This document shows positions 44,825-56,776 of a DNA stretch of 64,000 nt, in pieces. The notes under the pieces were generated by a model. It was given only the letters and a program-made list of their open reading frames with translations, had not been told where the DNA came from and searched no databases. Source of the DNA: Porodaedalea pini (lineage: Eukaryota; Basidiomycota; Agaricomycetes; Hymenochaetales; Hymenochaetaceae); contig NBAY01000006.1 of assembly GCA_002794775.1 (NCBI GenBank), positions 992,001-1,056,000 of the forward strand. Reading direction: 5' to 3'. The position numbers and the translations under genes are program-made. Every line of letters begins with the position of its first letter. Positions within the stretch are counted from its first letter, which is position 1.

Positions 44825-44978
44825 CACTGATGGTCACATGTCACTTGTCTCAAGTGTAAATTTGCTTTTGACTCCTTCAACAAATCTAATGTACATAATA
44901 AAATAGACTAGTATGACCTATGAAAGATACTTTAAAGTAGGGTTTTCTACTTCCCAGGGATGCTTCCCACTTTCATTT

Positions 44979-46735
44979 CTATTTTCTTCTCTTTCCTTCT
45001 GGCTTATTCCCATCCTTTGATCTCTTACCACTGGTTCCAATGGGAGCAGGAGGATCCGGTGTAGTATTTCGATTTTGGCTGGAGCTCACTGCCACATTTG
45101 ATCTTGTTGCAGATGCTAGAGGCTGATTTGTTCTATTGCTCAGACTCAAGATTGTTTGGCTACATTTTGCTTTGCTAGAAGACTGAGAACCATGTTCTTT
45201 CTTTGCTGTACTAATATTTGTATGCTTCTTCAGCCACTGAATATACAATGTAAAAATAGGATTAGTTTCACAGGAGTAATTATCTTAATAAACTTAAATC
45301 CTACCTCATGTTTAAGTGCTTCTTTTGCAGACATTCTTTCTGTTGGGACTCTGCTCAGACACTTAATTATAAAATCTTTTGCTACATATTTCCTAGAGTG
45401 AGCAAAATATGTTCTGTATAAAAGGAAAATGTGCTTGCCATAATCAGATATATTAGTCCATTGTTTTATTGTTGAATCAATATCTTTATTCATGACATTC
45501 CACCAGATCTCATGATTATCTTTTCCATTAAAAGGAAGCTCCCCAGTTAGAAGTGCATATGTAGTAACCCTAAGGAGGGTTAGAGCACATTGTTTGTTCA
45601 ATCTAAATCAAAATAGAATATTCTCACCCTAGACCCCACATATCTACTTTTTCTGTATGTTCAGAACCAGATGCTGTTTCAGGAGCAATATAATATGGTG
45701 TTCCCTTTCTGTCATTTGGTTTACCTTTACATGCACTGGGAAAAGCTTGTTAATGGAACTGGAGAGATTTGCAATGACAACACTATCTTACAGTCCAAAG
45801 TCACAAAGAAGAATTTTACAGTTGCTCAAAGAGCTAGGAGGAACCTTTAAAAGAATATTGTTTATTCTGTAGAAACAAAAGATCAGAGATCCCAATAACT
45901 CGTAAAACTCACCATATGACACTCACTTTACATCCCTATGCATGATACCTTTGCCATGGATGTACTTCAAAGCTTCAGCAACCTGCCTAATTGTCTTGTG
46001 TTAGATTAAACTCAAATACACTTAGATGAGAAGGTCTATGTACCTTATAACATGTGCAGCATCCTTTTCTGAGAAGGTTCTGTGTTTTTCGAGTTGCTCA
46101 TAGAGAGTCCCTCCTTTAGCAAGCTCATAGATAATAATAAACCAATTCTCACTCTCACACTGATAGGATCCATGACACTTCACCTTCCAAATAGTTGGTT
46201 ATTAAAATACATATTGTCAAACAGAGTTCTCATATAACAACGTACCACATTCTCATGGTTTAATTGTCCCGAGATTTGAGCTTCTTTTATCACTGCATTC
46301 ATATCTGGCTCACGAGCAGCCTTGGATATTTTTGCGAATACTTTTGCAGTGAACTCTTCTTCTGCTTTCTCTTCCAGTTTTACTTTCTACGAAAGGAAAG
46401 ACTTAGGGTCAGTAATAGTTTATAGCAACATGCCTCACAGAACAATTTGGACACGCAAAGATTTGCTAGGTGCAAATGCATAAGACCGCGACTTGTTTGG
46501 GTTCAACGCATGAGGGATAAAGACCCCCTATGCCACTGAACTATCACCAGACTTCTAATAGAAAGCAAGGAATATACGTCTGAATATGCACCCATACATG
46601 CGTGTAAGAGCCAGAGCCTAGAATTTCTGAAAATATCAAATGGGGTATGCGTTGAGGCCATTTAGAATCGGAAACGCTCTTGAACTGATTGAAATCCTTT
46701 GCGGGTAAAGTAAGCTTGGACTGACTCGAAGTCAT
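44979..46735 (-). CDS. Serine/threonine protein kinase (CAMK-like), AT-rich
   Basis: Several exons on the minus strand. Start MTSSQSKLTLPAKDF; glycine loop ILGSGSYTHVW; Lys in FTAKVFAK; alpha-C Glu in EAQISGQLNHENVV; hinge IIIYELAKGGTLYEQL; catalytic loop GIMHRDVK then NNILLKVPPSS; DFG in KILLCDFGL; activation loop KGTPYYIAPETASGS; VDMWGLG; C-lobe YALLTGELPFNGKDNHEIWW and KCLSRVPTERMSAKEALKHE; a Ser/Lys-rich tail ending GKRSKDGNKPEGKRRK, possibly a nuclear signal. Every key kinase residue is present. Base composition is much more AT-rich than the housekeeping genes, as in expanded accessory kinases of mushrooms. Exact splice sites of short exons are approximate. Confidence 0.85.
46490..46555 (-). 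other. tRNA-like sequence in first kinase intron (probably degenerate)
   Basis: On the minus strand TAGTTCAGTGG fits a tRNA A-box and is followed by a possible 5-bp anticodon stem (GGGGG/CCCTC). The B-box is imperfect (GCGTTGAACCC) and position 33 is not U. More likely a tRNA-derived fragment or SINE end than a working tRNA. Confidence 0.3.
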
Positions 46736-47206
46736 CGTACAAATGTGCTCACGGTATTTGCTTGATCAGTTGGAGGGTGAGAGGGTTTGAATTTGGATAC
46801 AGCTGAGGCAGACAGTTTTATACTAAATGTTCAATGTTCATTGCATTTTGATATACCCATGTACGACGAGTTGCACAGCAAAGAAGCCATGTATGCATGG
46901 ATCAAGGAGCATATAGGCCAGTGATAGAAGAGAAGATAATGGGCTTCAGGTTGCAATAAGCTCGCATCAGTAGCAATTGGAATGCAACTTAGCCCAAATG
47001 ATTTATATTATACCGAGTTTGCGCTCATGTTGCCCCGGACCGAATGCTAAAGTACAAAGCTCGGAAACAACTACGCTAAGGATGCCACATATTACGATCT
47101 GCCATTAAGTCTGTATGCTTATCTTTCCTGCAAAGCTATTACTAACTTAGTACATTTCCGTTACCAAGCGCTGCCATGATCCTAAATGTGCATGCCTTGG
47201 TTGCCG
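46736..47206. other. Intergenic, kinase 5' flank to aldolase remnant
   Basis: AT-rich; no gene or repeat recognised. Confidence 0.5.
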
Positions 47207-47931
47207 CTACTTTGCATACTTGAAGCATATGCCTTCATTCGCTTTGAGGACCTGGAACGCCGGTCAGCCACTAAACCAGCCACCATATGCAGTACCAACA
47301 GTTTTGTACGTGTCCGCCGCTTCTTTGTCCCCGATCTTCACCGTTGACCCTGCCGCGTCCGCCAAAAGCTGTACATGGCATGACCTCCAGTGCCATAAAA
47401 TAGTGAACAGTGCCCTCAATCGATGACGTCACGACAAGTAGACCGTGCTTCTAGGTGAGAGTCGGACATGATTTAACAACAGAACGAGAAAGACGGCTGA
47501 TGGTTACCTGAAGAATGATAGCCTACGCATGACTGCCATCAACACAACAGTGCCTTGCTTTACTCGACTAATCCATACCTTCTTGTTTCCAAGCGTCTCA
47601 GCTATGTTCCGCCCTTCCTCCTCCATGAGCACAACACCATTAAACTGCTTGTAAACTGCGTGGTCCTTGTAGAATGCACAAGAGTCCTATGTGATCATAT
47701 CGAGCTCCTTCCCAAGCGTCGAGAACGCACGTCCATAGACGGAGTGAGAGTGCGCAGCACAAAGCACATCGGGACGTGCAGTGTGAATAGCAGAGCGGAT
47801 CGCAAATGCGGCTGAGTTGATGAGATGCGAGGGCCCAGACTCGTCGAGAATGGCGCCGGTATGGTCGACGAGAAGGAGGTGGATGAGCGAGAAATGCAGA
47901 CCGAATGGATTGACCCAGAAGGAGTCAGTCT
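47207..47931 (-). pseudogene. Class II aldolase/adducin-domain protein, truncated by a MITE
   Basis: Reads DSFWVNPFGLHFSLIHLL, ARPDVLCAAHSHSVYGRAFS with the zinc-binding His pair, FYKDHAVYKQFNGVVL, QLLADAAGSTVKIGD and YKTVGTAYGGWFSG. Lesions: the MITE interrupts the exon just upstream of KTDSFW, one extra base shifts the frame before HVQLLADA, and a TGA at 47266-47264 replaces an Arg or Leu codon. The N-terminal part was not found beyond the MITE. Clearly non-functional. Confidence 0.85.
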
Positions 47932-48531
47932 TACAGCCATTTTCATAAGTCCTGTGACACGTGCATGTCACGTGAAGTGAGCCACGTCAGAGCCAAAGTG
48001 TCAAAAAATTAGAATGAATGCCTATTTTCTCTGTGAATTCTGCACAGTACCTGCTCATTAAGTACTCAAAAAAAAAGGCACAGTTCTCAGGAGAAGAAAT
48101 ATGTAAAATAGGGAGCAATAAATTGACTGTGTAGGCGGGTGGAGATCAAACAAGTGCAGCTGGTCTGTTCTCTCACCCATTTCCACTGAGATTCAAAAAT
48201 TACAGTTGAACCTGTGATTAAGCATACCGGTGATTAAGCATAACCTGTACTTAAGCATGGGAAATTTGTTCCACCGACTTGGTAGGCGGGAAATTCAGGG
48301 TCCATTAAGCATATTCTCCATTAAGCATTAAGCATGAAGATTTTGACCGAAATTTAAGCCGAAAATGCTTAATGAGAGGTAATCATGTGATCTCACATCC
48401 CTTGTAAGGATAAGTTTGTGACGGTTGGTGGCTTGGCAAACCCGGCATCAGAAAATTTTATAGCTTAAGGACAACTGATAAGTAAGAAAAAATCATCTGA
48501 TAACTGCATTCCTGCTTGCTTTCCACCTCCC

Positions 48532-50502
48532 ATGTCTCAGGAGCTGGGCTGTGCTCAAAATCCAGATGGTACTTTGAAGGATGCCTCTGAAATTCAATGG
48601 TCACACTCACGAGACAGTTCTCCGGTGGATCTCTCTAGCTCCGGATCGAACATTACACCACTTCCGTTGGCTTCAGCACCTCCAGTGCTTCCTGCACTTC
48701 CTGCACTTCCCACACCCCCTGTGCTTCCCATGCTTCCTGCACTTCCTGCACTTCCCACGCAGCTAGAAGCTGATGGTCCCCCAAAGAAGCCATCCCATGG
48801 GAAAGCAGCAAAAATAAAGATGCTTGGTAATCGGAAGAGCACAGCCACCATCCAGCCGGTGCAACAGCGCGTCAACTACACCTACGGTGATCGACTCGAG
48901 ATCCTCAAATTTGCTGAAGGCCCTGGGAAGGGGTTATCACAGAAAAAAATTTGCAGAGCATTTTCATTACAAATGGCCGAAACTACACCAGTCTGTGGTA
49001 TCAGATATCCTAATAAAGCGGCAGGAATTGCAGAAGCAATCAAAGGAGGACCTGGATTTTGTATATTTTAAACACCCCCAAAGTGTGAAGTTTCCACAAT
49101 TAGAGGAAGCACTTACACTTTGGGTTAATACTGCTCAAGGCCGGATTAACATCACCGGTGCTGTTCTTAGGGTCAAGGCCAGCGAATTTGCTAAGCAGCT
49201 TGGAATTCCAGATGATCAGCAACTTTCCCTTTCTAATGGTTGGACCGAATCATTTAAGCAGCGACATGGCCTTCAAGAAGTCCAGATGCATGGTGAAGCT
49301 GCTTCTGTATCCTCTGATGATGTTGCAGAAGCTCAGAAGCACCTGCAGACCATTCTTTCAGGTTATAAACCATGCGACATATACAATTTTGATGAAACAG
49401 GACTCTATTATAGGATGCCACTGGATCAGACCCTTGCAACACAGCATATTTCTGGCAGAAAGGGAGATAAAACTTGGATTATTCTTGGATTTATTGCAAA
49501 TTCCAATGGATTGGATATTAGGAACCCTCTTTTCTTAGGCCATGCTAAGAAACCTCGGTGCTTCCAGAAGAAAGAAGGCGTTGACCTTGGTTTTTACTAT
49601 TTTTGGAATAAAAAAGCATGGATGACAGGCTCGGTTTTCAAGATGTAAGTGAATTAATTCTTTGACTGCATTTATGGTTTATTGAAATACATTTTAATAG
49701 TTTTCTTGAGGATCTTGACAGGGATATGCGCTCCCAGAATCACAAAATTTGCCTTACAATTGATAACGCACCATCCCACATTTTCGACTCAAAGGCGCTT
49801 ACAAATATGGAAGTTGTGTTTCTTAATCCAAACATGATGTCACACATACAGCCAATGGATGCTGGGATTGTCCGTGCATTTAAGGCACACTACCGGCGCT
49901 TATTCATCCTTGGGGCACTTGCTCATTTTGATGAGGGAGCTGAAAAAATCTATTTTATTGATCAGCTCCAGGGAATGCGTCTCATTATGGATGCATAGAG
50001 CAAGGTGACCCCGAAAACTGTTTCAAATTGCTGGAAGCATGCAGGAATTCTTAACATAGCCAATGCTGTGGACACCAATCAGGACAATGGGATCAAGGAA
50101 GCGGTTTCCAGGCTAGAGGATGCTTTGAAGGAACTTTCCATGGAGGCGATTCCGGCGAAAAATGTGAAGAATGTTGAAGATCTCCTAAATGTGGAAGGCG
50201 AGGACGTCACGGAGGCTGAATGGATGGATGACGAAATTATTCAACAAGTTGAATTAAACCAATTGGAAGCTGAAGGCCAGCATATACCTGAACTGGAGCC
50301 TCCAGGACCAGAACCAGAGCCGCTTATCTCCCTTCCAGAAGCTTGTCGGGCACTTTCGCAGCTTGACACATTGTTTCAGAGCCAGTCCAGTGATGAATTT
50401 ACCCAAGCCCGCACACTTTTCCCAAAGCTCAGACGTGCACTTCAGATGGAAATCAATGGGGGCATAGCACAAGCTGATATTCGTAATTACTTCTGTAAAT
50501 AG
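48532..50502 (+). pseudogene. Pogo-like DDE transposase, frameshifted
   Basis: Start MSQELGCAQN, then a Leu-Pro repeat (LPALPALPTP), psq-type helix-turn-helix YGDRLEILKFAEGPGKGLS, CENP-B/Tc5-type second helix (WTESFKQRHGLQEVQ), and DDE_1 core with NFDETGLYYRM, TIDNAPSHIFD and QPMDAGIVRAF. A single extra T near 48950 shifts the frame (compare GLTHKKIAEQF in pogo 2), and TAG at 49996 replaces a Trp codon. One intron follows GSVFKM at about 49645, shared with pogo 2. Confidence 0.92.
48684..48762 (+). repeat. Short tandem repeat inside the pogo transposase
   Basis: Nine-base units of the CTTCCTGCA/CTTCCCACA type encode the Leu-Pro-Ala/Thr repeat. The same region of pogo 2 has a shorter, diverged version. 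Confidence 0.75.
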
Positions 50503-51550
50503 AAGAATGTGGTAACAACGCTCATCGTCGATGTCAATTGTCTTTTGCTAGCCTGTCAGAACTTGACACGCATGAGTCATTGTCCCAAATAGTAAGAACT
50601 TTATTTGTATATTACATAACAACGTGCTCAAGCATAACCTGTGGTTAAGCATGGGCCGCCGCGTCCACGGAGGGTCATGCTTAATCACAGGTTTGACTGT
50701 ATGGCTCCCCTACATCTACCTATAAAATTCTTTCCTGTGTCTGTAAATTAAGTGTATGACTATACCAACATCTCCTGCAAGTTTGAAGCCAATCCATTCA
50801 GTATTCATAGTGCAGCAGCAAGATTTGTGTTCTACTCTGCAAGACCTGTTGTGAGAAAAGGAGGGTGGAAAGAGCTTGAAGTGGAACACAAATCTTGCTG
50901 CTGCACCATGCCTACTGAATGGATTGGCTTCAAACTTGCAGGAGATGTTGGTATAGTCATACACTTAATTTACAGACACAGGAAAGAATTTTATAGGTAG
51001 ATGTAGGGGAGCCATAATTTTTGAATCTCAGTGGAAATGGGTGAGAGAACAGACCAGCTGCACTTGTTTGATCTCCACCCGCCTACACAGTCAATTTATT
51101 GCTCCCTATTTTACATATTTCTTCTCCTGAGAACTGTGCCTTTTTTTTTGAGTACTTAATGAGCAGGTACTGTGCAGAATTCACAGAGAAAATAGGCATT
51201 CATTCTAATTTTTCGACACTTTGGCTCTGACTAGGGACTACAGCGGTATCCGTCCGCACTTATCCGCATCCGCACCGCGGATGGGCTATCCGCGGATGAA
51301 ATTCCCACGGATACCACGGTTTTTGCGGATGAACCGCAACACTCTGTCAACGTTCGATCCACGCTCTGGCAATAAATCATGAGAGCAATAAAGTTGTTCA
51401 CGATGTTTGTTTTTACCAGTCCACAGTCAGACCAGATAATAAAAAGTGCACAATATAACCATTAATTATTTACTACTAATTCTAAAGGATTAATCGGGTA
51501 TAAAAGTAAAAATCTACACAGAACCGATAAAGAGGTATAAGAATATTTGC

Positions 51551-54500
51551 CTAAGAGGTGCGGGTATGAGACATCTTTGCTTCAATAATATCTATAGCAT
51601 CTCCGACATCAGAGAAAAGAGGAGTACCATCCCAGGAACCAACTGCCATCTGTGCTCTGAATGTTTGTGATGACATATTGTGTTGCATAAAGTTGACCTG
51701 GCGACGGCCTGCAGAGAATGCGCGTTCTGCATCAACGGATGAAGCTAATAAAGAGTATGAGTAAGAAAGCATATAATAAATTGTAGTTAATAGTGCACTT
51801 GCCAGGAGCAGAGCAGAAGTCAGTTCCCATCCTAGCTACACTCGGACGGTGGCTTTCAGCAGCATACCAATACTGCAGAAGGCCACCTGCTGCTATGATG
51901 ACAGACAATGAGACTGGTGGTTCACTGAGATAAGCCAGGATGCTATCATTTGGCTCATCATCCATGGACATGGTACGAGCCAAGTAACAAGACCGACGCT
52001 AAAACAAAAAAAAAATTAGATTATAAAGAAAAATAACAGTGCTTGACGTTTACCGGAGGCTGACCAGCATGAGAAAGCATAGAATCTGATGATATCATTT
52101 GATAGCCCTTGTATGTCTCCTGCCAGCGTGAAATAACGCGATTCCGAATTTCCTGTATTTCATTTGCAGGAAAGTTTTGCTTTGAGAACCACTCAAGCTT
52201 CTTGTCTGGTGACATCACTATATAACTCAGGTATTAGCAAGCTTGAAGACAATCAGAAGACTATAGAATGAGGTTGATACGAAGCTATGAGAACAATACA
52301 TAGTCTGCTTACCTACTGCAATGTGATAAACCTCACATTCATCAGCGAGAGCATAGTATTTCTCGCAGACAAGAGCACCTGCATGAGCTGCTATGCGCAG
52401 GACACCTGGCAAGTTCTTATCCTCCCTTGCATCTTCAAGTGCTTGCTGAACATTGAGGAGCATTGGAATGATGTCTGCAATGAGAGGCACATCTGCCTGC
52501 GAGAACAAGAGTGTCGGTTCCTCAAGAATCTGTATAGTTATGAGTAATATATCATAGATAAAATAATAATAACTTACGGAAAGAACTTCTCGTAACTCCT
52601 TTGCAAGATGCAATTGCATATCATCAAGGATAAAGTTCTGTAGCTTCAAGTCTCTAATTCTGGTCAATTGCTCAACAGCAGGGTATAAATAGAGATGTGC
52701 ATCAAGACAGGCAAGCTCAGAGTTCCAGCGTGTGGAAACACGACGGTCAAGAGTTGTTTTGTGACCAGAAATGTGCGAGCCAGGACTGCTGACCTCTGCA
52801 GCAACAAGTTTGTCGAAACGCTCCTTCAGCGTAGCAGAGTCATGAACCTTTTTCGCTAAACCCGCAATCTGAATGGCATAATAGGCATATAAGCGTAAGC
52901 AGCCTATCGGCCCCCTTGTGATGAATTAGCAGAGTACAGTAAGTACCTACCTTTGTAAGAACGAGCTCAGCAGTTTTCAGTTCATTTGACATGACCTCGA
53001 CACCTTTTACGCGCATGTCTGAGATTGCCCTGCCACGCAAACTGGTAACAACGTGAGTGTCATGGACAACTTGTCCATCATCCCCAGTAACATCATCATC
53101 AGCAAGGACATCAGCGAGCTCAGCCTCCTCACATGTGAGCTGATCACCAGCTTCAATTACTAGCTCATCATGCGATGGCTGGGTTTCGGCTCTCTGAGTA
53201 CCTGAGCCAATTTTAACAGCTTTCTTCTGCTTGATGGGCTTGAAGAACAGCGAAAGAATGGCCTAAAGTGACATATGCACGTAGTGAGCAGTAGATATGA
53301 GCATAGTGTGGTGTGCTATGTAAAATCTAGCATGACTTACCTTTGCGATCAAATTCAAAATATGCCCAAAGCACCGAGCACGCGATTTTGAACCACGAAA
53401 TGCAGGCATCAGCTTTGCGGCTTCAATTGCTGTTGTGTTACAATTCCCAGCATTGTCCATGTTCAGGACGTGCAGCTTGAACACATCAGCATCAGTAAAT
53501 AAGACAGAATATGTTAAACTCACAAAGTTGTCGAGTTCGAAGCGCTTTAAACATTCTGTCAACCGCTCCGCTAGATAAGCTCCAGTATGGCTCTGAGTGA
53601 GGCTATAATAACACAGAAGAAACATCAGCAAGGGGATTCAGTTTTAAGATTGGTAGATGTATTTGTTTGCGCTCATCTGAGAACATATACGGAAAAAAAA
53701 GCTTGGAACAGAGGCATAGATTGAAACAGGACGCGTCGTTCGGTGTCGCTCATTTCAACGACGGATGGAGACAGAGACGACCATCTAATGAGATGTGATC
53801 AGAATGCCATGAATTGGATAGCAAATGGAACTCACGCGTGAATCATACGACGCAGAGCCTCTCACGGCCGCCCTCATCACGATGAATCGATACCAAGTGG
53901 CGACCCAAGTCGTGCTTGCGGGAGAAGGAGCGGGCCCAACCACAGCGAGTACAAGTGAAAGGCTTTGGGGGAGGGAGATCATGTGTCGCCATATGTGCTT
54001 TAAGGTTGTACGCCCGAGCGAAAGCACAATGGCGCTGACTGCATTGATACTTCTTGCATGGATCCTCAATAGACTCGTTCCCTCGACGTTCTGCTATCTG
54101 TGACACCGGATGAAGGCGAGGAACAGAGCGGCTGTTGTTTCGTGAGATTCAGGGGAGTAACGACATGGCAGACTGAGTGCGCGAGCCTGGGGCGACTGGG
54201 CCTGCGCGGGTTTCCACCAAGAGGACGCGTCTTAAAAATCGCAGGCTTAGCAATATCCGAAGAAATTCAGGCCAGAAAAGGTGCCTACCGTCTTTAGGCG
54301 GCCCATTCGGATGCGCAAAGCCCTCACTTGGCCCATTCCATGGTGTATCGGGCAGTTCTGCGGGTGTCTGAGAGAATGCACCACTACCCCATGAGCCCAC
54401 GGCGCTCGAGTCATCGCCCTAAACTCCTGCACCAGGTATTGGAGCACTAACGGCAGGAGTCGCCGCTGCAAACGGCGTGGGCTATTGTGGAAAAGACAGA

Positions 54501-56493
54501 AATATTACATTAATGAGTATAGCACCATTCACAACACAAAGGAACTCCTTACCGCAGAAAATGTCTCTCCCCAAGAGTCCGCTCCACCCCAGGTCGACTG
54601 CCCAGCTTGCCACTGTGGACTTGCGCCTCCGCCCCAGGAGTTTCCGGTGGTCGGTACATGTGCCGGCGTCTTCGCAGCCGCTTTCCACGCAGGTGTGCGT
54701 GCGCCATCTGCAGCATACGGGTTCGGTGTGCGTGCGATGCTGTTCCATGCTGGTTGGCTGCGTGCAGATATCGCGGCCGGTGAGACAACAGATGCATAAG
54801 TCAATGACGGATGACTGGAGCCGCCGATGGGATGTACTCAGAACAAGAATCGTAACTTGAGTAGACCGAGGTGCCGTTATGGTTGGCAGACGAGGGAGGG
54901 TGTGGATATACTCTTCGAGCGAGATGTTGCCCGAGCTGCTGCTTGCAGGCGAATGCCTTCATGCCTCGTATGAGTGATCGGACGCTGTGTCGGCAGCCAG
55001 ATCGGAGGCAGTGTTCTGGGCGGTGGATGCGGCACCATAATCGCTATGGGCGCTGATGGACACGCGTGAGAAGTCCATATCCAGGTCGAACGGGAAGGAA
55101 TAATCCGAGGAGGCTTGATTATAGAAAGACTCCGAGTATGAGGACAAGGTGTCATACGCTGAGGCAGACTCTGAGCTGACGGTGATCGTCGAGGGAGGGC
55201 CACAAGTGAGAGTGTCGGAACACAGGAAATTGAACGCGTCCGGCTGATTGATGATGAGCGACTGCGGCTGGAGAGATGATACAGGTACTCACATGTGTTA
55301 TCATCGATACTGAATGAGATGAAGGTAAAAGTAATGAAAAGAACTGGCTCACCGTATAAACTCAAGTACCGCTCGGTGAATCTCCCCAGCTTCAGACCAA
55401 ATGACGACAACTCCGAGGTATGAAGCTACGATAGGTGCGGTCCATCCATCGATGGCTAGATGTATATTCCGCCCACGGTTCTGTATCAATGCTAATTAGG
55501 ATGGAGACAAACAAAAGCTGGGATGTTGATGGAAAGGAATCATGTAACAAGAGACAGGTATGGTGGTTGAGCGAAAACTCACCTTGAAATAACCTCGGAC
55601 CTTGTTTGAAAGTCCTTCGTGAATGCTCTTGATGTCACTGGAAACAGTACCAGGAGACGGAATTGGGATTCCTGGGCTGAGCATTGCAATTTCAAGAGCA
55701 TAGTACTTGTCCGTCACAAAGTTGAATGGCCGGTTGCTTGTGGCACACCGAAGTGCAATGAATACACGGTGGGCAGCCTCTGAATAATGTATGCCGGGTA
55801 TAGCGGGTGTTGTTGCACTTGAAGGTGTAGGTACATTTCTTGCAGTATCACAGATTTGTGCTGAATGTCGGAGGTTTGAGGTTCCACTTTGTGTCTTCAT
55901 ACGTGGCCGCTCGACGGCCCGGTGATCTGGACTGCGATGGGAGCACGTGAAGACAAAATAAATTGTCTTCACTCCATCCCGTTCAGTGCGCTTCACTGTA
56001 ATGTCATAGTGCGAGTATGCAGATGACCTCCACCTTTCAAGGCATGGAGCTAGAAAGACAAAAAGATGAGATTTTATAGATAGATCTCAAGAAACACTGA
56101 GATAGTAGAAATAATTGTAAAGAACAAAATGCACTATATGAATACATGCTTGCTCTAGGATAAATTTGAATTATCCCTTAACCATTCCCATCCCATGTGA
56201 ACCAAATAAAAGAAGGGCAGTAGACGAGGCATACCAAGAATGTCTTCTGAGCTCAGTGACCATACTTCTGCATCTGGCAGGTCATACACTGAAATATTTC
56301 GGTTCTTCCGCTTCTTTGGTGGTGATATGTGGACTGCCGGAGCAGCCGGTGGGCTAGTAATAGAAGTTGCAGCATGATGGGATGACGGCAGGTGGTACGT
56401 GGGAGTAGAAGGTCCTGGTGTGACAGCCACTCTAGGATAGAAGAACCCCTTTGCACGAGTGTTGAAAGGGAGTGAAGGAGTGTTTTGAGACAT
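51551..56493 (-). CDS. hAT transposase, many exons
   Basis: Start MSQNTPSLPFNTRAKGF (ATG at 56493). BED-like N-terminal finger (YFVFTCSHR ... LRHSAQIC). RNase H-like core: first Asp in HLAIDGWTAP, second in LNMDNAGNCNT, RCFGHILNLIAKA, insertion helix, TRWNSELACLDAHL. C-terminal hATC dimerisation domain with SSVDAERAFSAGR. Each exon is open and most junctions look normal, so the gene may be intact. The intron between VLEFIR (about 55353) and LTQSHTGAYLAERL (about 53606) is about 1.75 kb, thirty times the local norm. Exact borders of all exons were not fixed. Confidence 0.8.
53785..55300 (-). pseudogene. C2H2 zinc-finger transcription-factor gene remnant inside the hAT intron
   Basis: Same strand as the transposase. 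Segments: SSYSESFYNQASSDYSFPFD with Ser/Asp-rich sequence, a Trp/Gly/Pro-rich part (WGGGASPQWQAGQSTWGGAD), an intron-like GTAAGG...CAATAG, then two C2H2 fingers (CSQRHCAFARAYNLKAHMATH and CTRCGWARSFSRKHDLGRH shortened here). Frame breaks and stops occur between segments. Best read as host gene sequence captured by the element; an independent gene inserted into the intron is the alternative. Confidence 0.6.
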
Positions 56494-56776
56494 AGAATAT
56501 AAATTTATAATAGGGTATATAGATCCGTTGATAAATAGTGAGACCAAAAAGCTAAGGAGACAAGTGAGTGTGGACAGTTGGTAATGCACCAAGTGACGCG
56601 GTTCATCCGCAAAAACTGTGGTATCCGTGGGAATTTCATCCGCGGATGTGGCATCCGTGGGAACATCCATCCGCGGTGCGGTGCCGCGGATAGGGCCATC
56701 CACTGTAGTCCCTAGCTCTGACGCGGCTCACTTCACGTGACATGCACGTGTCGCAGGACTTATGAAAATGGCTGTA

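Larger units (their letters stand above)
48203..50699 (+). mobile_element. Pogo/Tigger-like element 1
   Basis: TIRs CAGTTGAACCTGTGATTAAG and CAGTCAAACCTGTGATTAAG (inverse), TA duplication at 48201-48202 and 50700-50701. Subterminal TTAAGCAT repeats at both ends. Carries one transposase gene, now broken. Confidence 0.93.
51232..56714 (-). mobile_element. hAT-family transposon with an unusually large gene-bearing intron
   Basis: 12-bp TIRs TAGGGACTACAG / CTGTAGTCCCTA and an exact 8-bp target duplication GCTCTGAC (51224-51231, 56715-56722). Subterminal CCGCGGAT-type repeats at both ends. 5,483 bp. Inserted in the right arm of the MITE. Confidence 0.96.
47934..56774. mobile_element. Foldback MITE (about 0.87 kb) expanded by two nested transposons
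   Basis: Outer ends CAGCCATTTTCATAAGTCCTG and its inverse lie between TA dinucleotides (47932-47933, 56775-56776). Removing the pogo element (48203-50699) and the hAT element (51232-56714, plus one 8-bp duplication) leaves an almost perfect palindrome with arms of over 400 bp around a short centre near 50820-50890. The palindrome makes nearly the same peptide open on both strands (MYDYTNISCKFEANPFS). No transposase of its own. Confidence 0.9.

Noticed and set aside
46490..46555. Functional tRNA gene
   Set aside because: B-box is imperfect, position 33 is not U and a closed acceptor stem could not be drawn; kept only as tRNA-like.
48684..48762. Regular short repeats that could suggest a CRISPR-like array
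   Set aside because: Nine-base in-frame units inside the pogo transposase with no spacers; a coding minisatellite.
50716..51000. Two almost identical peptides (MYDYTNISCKFEANPFS) on opposite strands
   Set aside because: Not genes: a by-product of the MITE palindrome reading the same on both strands.
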